NCBI GenBank assembly: GCA_015491205.1 | Contig: WFWI01000012.1 | Span: 1 to 5,752 of the forward strand | DNA from: Candidatus Microgenomates bacterium | Lineage (GTDB): Bacteria > Patescibacteriota > Microgenomatia > UBA1406 > GWC2-37-13 | Reading direction: 5' to 3' | DNA: 5,752 nt | Part shown: positions 1 to 4,594 of the stretch, piece by piece | Position numbering within the stretch: position 1 is the first letter of the stretch | Layout of the letters: each line of letters opens with the position of its first letter | Position numbers and translations under genes: made by a program | Notes under the pieces: model-generated | What the model was told of the DNA's origin: nothing | The model's input: only the letters and a program-made list of their open reading frames with translations | Database searches by the model: none

Positions 1-156
1 GCTGTAGAATGTAAGCTTTCTGTAGATGAAAAGGAGATAAGAAAATACAAAAAGCTAGTAGGAAACTTGGGGCTCAAAAACCTTTACTTTGCAACCTATA
101 ATTACAAAAATTTTTACCACAATTACCCAGAAATTAAGCCTGGTTTTGTCTTATAA
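1..156 (+). CDS. C-terminal end of an unidentified protein (5' end outside window)
   Basis: An open frame enters from the left edge and ends at TAA (154-156), giving 51 residues that begin AVECKLSVDEKE and end PEIKPGFVL. The E-x-K of 'VECK', followed by a lysine-rich helix and a short hydrophobic strand ('LKNLYFATYN'), resembles the tail of PD-(D/E)XK nuclease-like folds, including the C-terminal part of DUF4143-type ATPases. That is a weak resemblance based on one motif and inferred secondary structure, and I do not assign a function. The stop lies 7 bases before the fmt start, so the two genes could be co-transcribed. However, a -10-like hexamer overlaps this stop codon and may start fmt separately. 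Composition matches the neighbouring genes. Confidence 0.6.
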   Translation, partial: AVECKLSVDEKEIRKYKKLVGNLGLKNLYFATYNYKNFYHNYPEIKPGFVL

Positions 157-157
157 T
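152..157 (+). promoter_or_regulatory. -10 box of a probable leaderless fmt promoter
   Basis: A perfect TATAAT overlaps the stop codon of the upstream gene. Exactly six bases separate it from the A of the fmt ATG at 164, so transcription would start at or next to the start codon. No Shine-Dalgarno sequence lies before this ATG, which fits leaderless translation. I see no good -35 hexamer at the expected distance and no TG extension, so promoter strength is uncertain. In such AT-rich DNA a TATAAT can also occur by chance. Confidence 0.4.
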
Positions 158-163
158 TTTTTT

Positions 164-1090
164 ATGAAAAAAATTGTTTTTTTTGGCTCACCCTTTTTTT
201 CCGCCTATCTTTTGCAAAAGCTTTCCCAGGAAAATTTTAAAATCCTTGCTGTAATCACCCAAAAGGCAAAGCCTGTTGGCAGAAAAAAGAAAATTACTCC
301 AACGAGCGTGAAAAAAACAGCTTTAAACCTAAAACTTCCTGTTTTTGAGTTTGAGGCTTGGGATAGCTCCATTAAAAAAGTTTTGAAAAGCGCAGATTGG
401 GCTGTTGTCTACTCCTTTGGCCAGATTATTCCAAAAGAAGTTTTGGAATGGCCGCGCTTTGGGTTTTTAAACCTTCATCCTTCTCTACTTCCCAAATACC
501 GCGGAGCTGCGCCAGTTGTTTACCCCTTGGCCCTGGGAGAGAAACAAACAGGCATGACAATTATTAAAATGGATGAAAAACTCGATCACGGCCCGATCCT
601 TTTTCAAGCAAAAACCGAGATTTTAAAGGAGGAGAGCCGTGATGATCTTTACCTTAAGCTTACTGAGATTGGCTTTGAAGGTCTTAAAAAAATTTTAATT
701 GCTGATCCTAAAAAGCTTATCCTAAAGCCTCAAAATCATAAAGAAGCTACTTACACCCGCACCCTTTCCCGGGAAGATGGGTATATGAAATGGAAAAGCA
801 TCCTTGCACTGTCAAAAGGAAACTCAATAAACCAGTTTGAACTCCCTCGATTTTTACGGGAATACCTTAAAAAATATCTTTCTCCAGAGCCTCAAATTAC
901 CCTTTACAACCTTTACCGCGCCCTCCATCCCTGGCCAGGCCTCTGGAGCTATGTAAAGGTAGCTGGAAAGGAAAAACGAATTAAGATTTTGGAAGTTGAT
1001 CCTCAAAACAAAATTAAAATCGTTCAGCTTGAAGGAAAAAAACCAGTGGATTTTGAAAACTTTCTGAAAACAGCACCAGTGGAGAGTTAG
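164..1090 (+). CDS. fmt: Methionyl-tRNA formyltransferase
   Basis: Fmt transfers the formyl group of 10-formyltetrahydrofolate to Met-tRNAfMet in the cytoplasm, making the bacterial initiator tRNA. The 308-residue protein opens with the family's N-terminal strand (MKKIVFFGSP). The tRNA-contacting loop appears as KAKPVGRKKK (35-43). The catalytic stretch NLHPSLLPKYRGAAP holds N103 and H105 with the SLLP motif, and the catalytic Asp is D141 in LDHG. The C-terminal RNA-binding domain is marked by EDGYMKW (204-210) and LYNLYRALHPWPG (247-259). About 30 extra residues separate those last two motifs, unlike E. coli Fmt. I chose ATG 164 because family homology begins exactly there. An in-frame TTG at 89 would add 25 residues that overlap the upstream gene and look non-homologous. 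Usual family length is about 310. Confidence 0.95.
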   Translation: MKKIVFFGSPFFSAYLLQKLSQENFKILAVITQKAKPVGRKKKITPTSVKKTALNLKLPVFEFEAWDSSIKKVLKSADWAVVYSFGQIIPKEVLEWPRFGFLNLHPSLLPKYRGAAPVVYPLALGEKQTGMTIIKMDEKLDHGPILFQAKTEILKEESRDDLYLKLTEIGFEGLKKILIADPKKLILKPQNHKEATYTRTLSREDGYMKWKSILALSKGNSINQFELPRFLREYLKKYLSPEPQITLYNLYRALHPWPGLWSYVKVAGKEKRIKILEVDPQNKIKIVQLEGKKPVDFENFLKTAPVES

Positions 1091-1124
1091 TAGCAAGTAT
1101 TAAGTATCTAGTATTTTGTATATT
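1091..1124 (+). repeat. Degenerate 7-nt tandem array directly after the fmt stop
   Basis: GTAT recurs at 1097, 1104, 1111 and 1118, exactly seven bases apart, giving units such as AAGTATT, AAGTATC, TAGTATT and TTGTATA. The array begins within a few bases of the fmt stop codon. It is short and degenerate, and has no spacers of the CRISPR kind. A similar 7-base period recurs in other spacers of the window. Confidence 0.6.
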
Positions 1125-1386
1125 GGATCTAAATTGTTTTAAAGACTTACAAGATGATCCTAAATGTTAAAACCTAAATCTTAAAGTTGATCTTAAATCT
1201 TAAAAGTTGGAAAGAGGTCGGGAGGTTGGAAAGTTTGAAGGTGGAAAGGTAGGAAGGTAAAGAAGTTTTAACATTTAAGATCAGTTTTAGGATTTAAGAT
1301 TTTGGTTTTAAGATAAAAGACTTCTTAGACTTGCCTCAAAATAATTCCTTTAGAATTTTGGTAAGTGGTGTTTGGTGCTTTTTCTT
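1125..1386. other. Non-coding remainder of the fmt-clpB spacer
   Basis: Apart from the inverted repeat, this stretch holds no credible gene. Between the right arm and the clpB promoter there is a 7-bp dyad, GTAAGTG (1361-1367) with CACTTAC (1391-1397). Its right arm overlaps the CIRCE-like site, so it may be part of the operator region. It lies upstream of the expected transcription start and would not be in the clpB RNA. Confidence 0.5.
1168..1310. repeat. Large imperfect inverted repeat with a purine-rich loop, between fmt and clpB
   Basis: The left arm (1168-1208, 41 nt) pairs with the reverse complement of the right arm (1263-1310, 48 nt). Aligned by hand, 36 of 41 positions match and there is one gap. 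The gap is 7 nt (TCCTAAA on the complementary strand), one unit of the heptamers that make up the arms (CTTAAAT, TCCTAAA and similar). The 54-nt loop (1209-1262) has a single C and carries related copies of GTTGGAAAG at 1206, 1225 and 1240. Transcribed rightward it would fold into a long AU-rich hairpin that could end or stabilise the fmt transcript. No U-run follows it, so it is not a classic intrinsic terminator. Confidence 0.7.
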
Positions 1387-1413
1387 TTAGCACTTACTTG
1401 ACAAATCTGCTAA
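1387..1413 (+). promoter_or_regulatory. CIRCE-like operator (probable HrcA site) of clpB
   Basis: The left half is TTAGCACTT (1387-1395), then nine bases, then the right half ATCTGCTAA (1405-1413). Against the CIRCE consensus (TTAGCACTC, nine bases, GAGTGCTAA) the halves match 8/9 and 6/9, with the exact canonical spacing. The spacer contains nearly all of the clpB -35 hexamer, so a bound repressor would block RNA polymerase. HrcA/CIRCE control of clpB is known in mycoplasmas. No hrcA gene is in this window, so the regulator is inferred. Confidence 0.6.
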
Positions 1414-1426
1414 CTTGCTTTACAAT
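1398..1426 (+). promoter_or_regulatory. Sigma70-type promoter of clpB
   Basis: A consensus -35 TTGACA (1398-1403) and a -10 TACAAT (1421-1426, one mismatch to TATAAT) are separated by the optimal 17 bases. The clpB ATG at 1435 begins nine bases after the -10 box. The transcript would therefore be leaderless or carry only a few leader bases. There is no Shine-Dalgarno site. A CIRCE-like dyad overlaps the -35. Confidence 0.8.
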
Positions 1427-1434
1427 GAAGCATT

Positions 1435-3567
1435 ATGCGAATGTACTACGAACCACCTCAACAGCAAAAAAGCGCTCTGGAGGAATTTACAGTAAATTTA
1501 ACTGCCCTTGCCCGTCAGGGCAAGCTTGATCCTGTAATTGGAAGGGATGAGGAAATAAGACGAGTAATGCAAATTTTATCACGAAGAACTAAAAACAATC
1601 CTGTTCTCTTAGGAGACCCCGGTGTGGGAAAAACTGCGATTGTAGAGGGTCTGGCTCAAAGAATAGCTAATGGCGATGTGCCTGATATTTTAAAAAACAA
1701 GGAAATTTTAGCGCTTGATTTAGCCTCCTTAATTGCAGGCTCAGCCTACAGAGGCGAGTTTGAAAAAAGAATCAAAAACCTTCTAAAAGAGATTGAAAAA
1801 GGAGAGGGAAAATACATTCTTTTTATTGATGAGCTTCACACCTTGGTTGGAGCAGGTTCAGCAGAAGGAGCAGTTGATGCAGCAAATATTTTAAAACCAC
1901 CCTTGGCAAGAGGGCTCTTGCGCGCCATCGGTGCGACAACTGTAAAAGAATACCGGCAATATATTGAAAAGGATCCAGCTCTCGAGCGAAGATTTCAACC
2001 TGTTTATGTAGATGAGCCTTCACCTGAGGATACAATTGCAATATTACGAGGAATAAAGGAAAAATATGAAGTTCATCATGGTATCAAGATTTCAGACGAT
2101 GCTTTAATTGCAGCAGTTAACTTGTCAGTTCGCTATATAACAGACCGCTATCTTCCAGACAAAGCCATTGACCTTATCGACGAGGCTGCCTCTGCTGTAA
2201 AAATTGAGGTTGAATCAATGCCAGCAGAACTTGATGCAATAAAAAGAAAAATTACCCAGCTTGAAATAGAGCTTGCAGCTTTAAAAAAAGAAAAGGGCTT
2301 GGAGACAAGGAAGAAACAACTAGAGGAAGAAAAGAAGAAATTAGAGAAAAAATTTGAAGAACTAAAACAAACTTGGGAAGAGCAAAAAAGAATTATTTCA
2401 GAACTACAACGTTTGAGAGTCGAAAGAGATAAACTTCAAACCGAACTTGAGAAAGCAGAAAGAGAAGCACTTCTTGACAAAGCAGCTGAGATAAAATACG
2501 GCAAGCTTCCCCAGGTTGAGAAAAGACTCAAAGAACTTGAGGAAAAATGGAACTCTATTCCTGCAGAAAAAAGACTTCTAAAAGAGCAAGTTACAGAGGA
2601 AGATGTTGCCAAAATAGTCTCCCGCTGGACTGGAATACCTGTCACAAGGCTTCTTCGCTCTGAGGCTGAAAAGCTTGCCCATCTTGAGGAGGAGCTCAAA
2701 CAAAGGGTCGTTGGCCAAGATCATGCTCTGGAGAGAATTGCAAGGGCTATAAGAAGGTCAAGAGCTGGGCTTTCGGAAGAAAACAGGCCTATTGGTTCCT
2801 TCCTTTTCTTGGGCCCAACTGGTGTAGGAAAAACAGAAACAGCCAAGGCCTTAGCCTGGAGCCTTTTTAATGATGAAAAAGCAATGATAAGAATTGATAT
2901 GAGCGAGTACCAAGAGGCGCATACTGTAGCCCGCCTTATTGGCGCCCCTCCAGGCTATGTTGGCTTTGAGGAAGGAGGACAGCTGACAGAAGCTGTGCGC
3001 AGAAAACCCTACTCTGTTGTACTTTTTGATGAGATAGAAAAAGCTCATCCTCAAGTTTTCAATATATTCTTGCAAATCCTGGACGATGGGAGATTAACGG
3101 ATGGAAAAGGTCGCACAGTAAACTTCCAAAACACGATAATTATAATGACCTCGAATTTAGGAAGCGAATACTTTAGGCAAAACGGAGACTTTAAAGAAAT
3201 TGAAAAAAAAGTTTTAGAGAAAGTCCACAGCTACTTTAGGCCAGAATTTATAAACAGGCTTGACTCAATCATTGTCTACAAACCGCTTTCAAAAGAGATG
3301 ATTGAAAAGATACTTAAGATTCAGCTCAAGAGGGTAGCGGAAAGGCTTGAAAGGCAGAATATAAAGCTTGAGGTCTCCCCTGCTATGAAAGAGTACTTAA
3401 AATCTGCCGGTTTTGACCCTACCTTTGGAGCAAGGCCCCTAAGGCGCTTGATTGAAGAAAAAATAGTTGACGAAATTGCCTTCCAAATAATTGAAGGAAA
3501 AATAAAACCAGGAGACACAGTGTTTGTGGACTATAAAGAAGATAAGACGGTTGTGAAAGTAAAATGA
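1435..3567 (+). CDS. clpB: ATP-dependent disaggregase ClpB lacking the N-terminal domain
   Basis: ClpB is a hexameric cytoplasmic AAA+ machine that pulls aggregated proteins through its pore together with DnaK. Both ATPase modules look intact in the 710 residues. NBD1 has Walker A GDPGVGKT (60-67), Walker B LFIDE (129-133), pore-loop Tyr105 in AYRGEFE, and arginine fingers ERRF (184-187). A full-length coiled-coil middle domain spans about 262-378. NBD2 has GPTGVGKT (460-467), VLFDE (529-533), pore-loop GYVGFEEGG (507-515), sensor 1 N574, Arg608 in FINRLD, and sensor 2 GARPLRR (665-671). The roughly 145-residue Clp_N domain of typical 850-residue ClpB is absent: homology starts within 15 residues of the ATG, and the upstream DNA is promoter. 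The middle domain and the lack of an IGF/IGL-type ClpP loop favour ClpB over ClpA or ClpC. It ends in TGA. Confidence 0.95.
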   Translation: MRMYYEPPQQQKSALEEFTVNLTALARQGKLDPVIGRDEEIRRVMQILSRRTKNNPVLLGDPGVGKTAIVEGLAQRIANGDVPDILKNKEILALDLASLIAGSAYRGEFEKRIKNLLKEIEKGEGKYILFIDELHTLVGAGSAEGAVDAANILKPPLARGLLRAIGATTVKEYRQYIEKDPALERRFQPVYVDEPSPEDTIAILRGIKEKYEVHHGIKISDDALIAAVNLSVRYITDRYLPDKAIDLIDEAASAVKIEVESMPAELDAIKRKITQLEIELAALKKEKGLETRKKQLEEEKKKLEKKFEELKQTWEEQKRIISELQRLRVERDKLQTELEKAEREALLDKAAEIKYGKLPQVEKRLKELEEKWNSIPAEKRLLKEQVTEEDVAKIVSRWTGIPVTRLLRSEAEKLAHLEEELKQRVVGQDHALERIARAIRRSRAGLSEENRPIGSFLFLGPTGVGKTETAKALAWSLFNDEKAMIRIDMSEYQEAHTVARLIGAPPGYVGFEEGGQLTEAVRRKPYSVVLFDEIEKAHPQVFNIFLQILDDGRLTDGKGRTVNFQNTIIIMTSNLGSEYFRQNGDFKEIEKKVLEKVHSYFRPEFINRLDSIIVYKPLSKEMIEKILKIQLKRVAERLERQNIKLEVSPAMKEYLKSAGFDPTFGARPLRRLIEEKIVDEIAFQIIEGKIKPGDTVFVDYKEDKTVVKVK

Positions 3568-3596
3568 CTAATTCCTAATTGACCTAATGACTAAGT

Positions 3597-3706
3597 AATG
3601 TCAAATTTCAAATGACAAAATGGGTTCAAAAAGATTGAAGATTGGCTGTTAGAAGAACAAATTATTAGAGTTTTAAATCCTTTTTAAGTATTTGAAATTT
3701 GACATT
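3597..3706. repeat. Perfect 17-bp inverted repeat flanking a 76-nt segment
   Basis: AATGTCAAATTTCAAAT (3597-3613) is the exact reverse complement of 3690-3706. The enclosed segment (3614-3689) shows no gene. Such a dyad could fold in the clpB 3' untranslated RNA and stabilise or terminate it. There is no T-run directly after the right arm. It could also be the two ends of a small non-autonomous element, but I see no target-site duplication (flanking TAAGT versus CTCAA). Confidence 0.6.
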
Positions 3707-3716
3707 CTCAAACTAT

Positions 3717-3756
3717 TTCCAGCCCCGTCCAGCTCTGTCCAACTTCGTCTAGAGCC
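3717..3756. repeat. Degenerate 10-nt tandem repeat, four units
   Basis: Four consecutive 10-base units read TTCCAGCCCC, GTCCAGCTCT, GTCCAACTTC and GTCTAGAGCC, sharing the core KTCYA at a constant 10-base step. The block is distinctly richer in G+C than the AT-rich sequence to its left. The ten-base period would place the cores on the same face of the helix. Function is unknown. Confidence 0.6.
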
Positions 3757-3809
3757 TTGCCACGCTCCGCGTTTAACCTTCGAGGTTAAATCTGGACTGT
3801 TATGGCAAG
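3756..3809 (+). other. Structured stem-loop block, possible small RNA or untranslated-region element
   Basis: A 7-bp outer stem, CTTGCCA (3756-3762) with TGGCAAG (3803-3809), encloses an 8-bp hairpin, TTTAACCT (3772-3779) with AGGTTAAA (3783-3790), around a TCG loop. Two further helices are possible across the outer stem: GTCCAG (3727-3732) with CTGGAC (3792-3797), and CTCCG (3765-3769) with CGGAG (3811-3815). These would be alternatives or pseudoknots. I do not recognise a known RNA family, and no promoter is evident just before it. It may equally be a copy of a dispersed repeat. Confidence 0.4.
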
Positions 3810-3841
3810 CCGGAGAACAACAATTTTTGCATTTTTTGAAT

Positions 3842-3847
3842 TAAAAT
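3842..3847 (+). promoter_or_regulatory. -10 box of a probable leaderless yidD promoter
   Basis: TAAAAT (one mismatch to TATAAT) ends six bases before the A of the yidD ATG at 3854, the same spacing as at fmt. No Shine-Dalgarno site is present. The -35 region at the matching distance (near 3819-3824) is poor, and the region is very AT-rich, so this assignment rests mainly on the repeated geometry. Confidence 0.35.
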
Positions 3848-3853
3848 TTATAT

Positions 3854-4090
3854 ATGTTTAAAACCCTCATTCTAAAACTTATCCGCTTTTATCAAAAAAC
3901 AGGAATTTTCCACAACTCTCTTTTCAAATCTCTTTTCTTAACCGATTCCGTTTGTCGCTTCACCCCAACCTGCTCAGAATACACCTATATGGCTGTTGAA
4001 AAGTATGGAGTAGTTAAGGGGTTGTGGAAAGGGTTTAAAAGAATCCTTCGCTGCCACCCATTTTCAAAGGGTGGGATAGAATACCCATGA
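3854..4090 (+). CDS. yidD: Membrane protein insertion efficiency factor YidD
   Basis: YidD is a small inner-membrane-associated protein that helps the YidC insertase place proteins in the membrane. The 78-residue product has the family layout: an N-terminal amphipathic/hydrophobic helix with LIRFYQKTG (9-17), then CRFTPTCSEYTYMAVEKYG (34-52), then KGLWKGFKRILRCHPFSKGG (55-74). The three conserved cysteines are C34, C40 and C67. The linker between the helix and the first Cys (HNSLFKSLFLTDSV) is longer than the short 'SPLLG' type of E. coli and looks like the form seen in candidate-phyla bacteria. The end (GGIEYP) is short compared with the usual GGYDPVP plus tail. rpmH, rnpA and yidC, common neighbours of yidD, are not in the window. 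Its TGA stop overlaps an ATG (ATGA, 4087-4090) that leads nowhere. Confidence 0.93.
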   Translation: MFKTLILKLIRFYQKTGIFHNSLFKSLFLTDSVCRFTPTCSEYTYMAVEKYGVVKGLWKGFKRILRCHPFSKGGIEYP

Positions 4091-4149
4091 AAATAAATCC
4101 CAAATTGCAAGCACCAAGCACCAAACATAAGGTAAATTCTAAATCCTAA
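4087..4149 (+). pseudogene. Possible vestigial start of a lost downstream gene (20 codons)
   Basis: An ATG at 4087 overlaps the yidD stop in the ATGA arrangement typical of translationally coupled genes. Its frame reads MKINPKLQAPSTKHK and stops at 4147-4149 inside heptamer-repeat sequence. yidD is often followed by yidC in bacteria, so a coupled gene could have been lost here when the repeat arose or expanded. The peptide shows no homology I can recognise. Chance is the simpler explanation. Confidence 0.15.
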
Positions 4150-4261
4150 ACCCTAAATACTAAACAAATCCCAAATTCTAAATTCGAAATCCTAAACGTT
4201 TAGAATTTATGATTTAGGATTTAGAATTTGTTTAGGGTTTAGAATTTAGTATTTAGGATTT
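4134..4261. repeat. 64-nt-arm inverted repeat of heptamer units between convergent genes
   Basis: The dyad centre lies between 4197 and 4198, inside the 12-base palindrome CTAAACGTTTAG. Compared position by position without gaps, the arms (4134-4197 and 4198-4261) match at 51 of 64 positions. Each arm is a chain of AAAYNCT heptamers (AAATTCT, AAATCCT, AAACCCT, AAATACT) interrupted at the same place, the fifth unit, by an 11-base unit beginning AAACAAAT. Both strands would form a long AU-rich hairpin, suiting a shared bidirectional end for yidD and the convergent MGMT-like gene. The right arm overlaps the last seven codons of the latter, including its stop. Confidence 0.75.
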
Positions 4262-4592
4262 TATTTTGTTTGAGATTTGAAGTTTGAAACTTGGTATTTA
4301 TACTTACCACTCTCCCCTTTTTATCTATTTCCACTCCTTCCGCCTTTAGCCTTTTGATCTGCCCTTCCTTGCCGCCAAAGACATAGCTATCTGAGACTTT
4401 CCCGTCCGCAAAAACAACCTTGTAGCAGGGAATACTAGGATCCTTATTGGAGTGCAATATTCTTCCTATGGCCCGGGGCGAGGTACCAAAAATTTTGGCT
4501 AGCTCTCCATAGGTAATAACTTTTCCTCTGGGAAGGTTTTTGAGAAATTCGAAGACCTTTTCTCTCAAACTTGATCTCCTTTCCAATCTCAT
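4239..4592 (-). CDS. Minimal MGMT-family (alkyltransferase-like) DNA-binding protein
   Basis: The 117 residues hold only the C-terminal DNA-binding half of O6-alkylguanine-DNA alkyltransferases: GKVITYGELAKIFG (23-36), the helix with the arginine finger in SPRAIGR (38-44, R40), the hinge HSNKDPSIP, and the active-site loop PCYKVV (55-60). Cys56 is kept, unlike alkyltransferase-like proteins with Trp there, but the family's His after the Cys is Tyr57. It may repair or only flag O6-alkylguanine; I cannot tell which. The last 17 or so residues (KFQTSNLKQNKILNTKF) come from repeat-like DNA and are probably not part of the fold. The start could be ATG 4592 (GGAGG five bases upstream) or TTG 4568, nine codons in (AGGAG seven bases upstream). 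It follows the MFS gene by two bases and is probably co-transcribed with it. Confidence 0.85.
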   Translation of the reverse strand: MRLERRSSLREKVFEFLKNLPRGKVITYGELAKIFGTSPRAIGRILHSNKDPSIPCYKVVFADGKVSDSYVFGGKEGQIKRLKAEGVEIDKKGRVVSINTKFQTSNLKQNKILNTKF

Positions 4593-4594
4593 AA

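Larger units (their letters stand above)
3568..3853. other. Gene-free spacer between clpB and yidD
   Basis: No credible reading frame is present. The left part consists of short degenerate units (TAATTCCTAATTGACCTAA and the like) starting at the clpB stop codon. A perfect 17-bp inverted repeat, a 10-nt tandem array, a structured GC-richer block and the yidD -10 box follow. Each is listed separately. Confidence 0.7.

Noticed and set aside
89..163. In-frame TTG extension of fmt by 25 residues
   Set aside because: It overlaps the upstream coding sequence, has no ribosome site, and family homology begins exactly at ATG 164.
854..1096. Minus-strand open frame across the fmt 3' end
   Set aside because: It is antisense to the conserved C-terminal domain of Fmt, with no recognisable protein features.
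1375..1393. GTGCT/AGCAC hairpin with a 9-nt T-rich loop as a terminator or as the CIRCE element itself
   Set aside because: The half-sites are in the reverse order to CIRCE, the stem is only 5 bp, and no T-run follows it. The dyad at 1387-1413 fits far better.
1823..3518. Open frames on the minus strand inside clpB
   Set aside because: They lie antisense to strongly conserved AAA+ motifs, give compositionally odd proteins and have no start signals, so they are shadows of clpB.
1435..3567. ClpC or ClpA identity
   Set aside because: A full-length coiled-coil middle domain is present and no ClpP-binding IGF/IGL-type loop is visible in NBD2.
3568..3853. tRNA or other known structural RNA in the spacer
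   Set aside because: No cloverleaf, T-loop or other family signature was found; only local helices and repeats.
4134..4261. CRISPR array
   Set aside because: The units are contiguous degenerate heptamers with no unique spacers and no cas genes nearby.
4134..4261. Telomere-like DNA, from the CCCTAAA/TTTAGGG units
   Set aside because: Only a few exact units occur among variants, in an inverted arrangement between bacterial genes; no end structure is implied.
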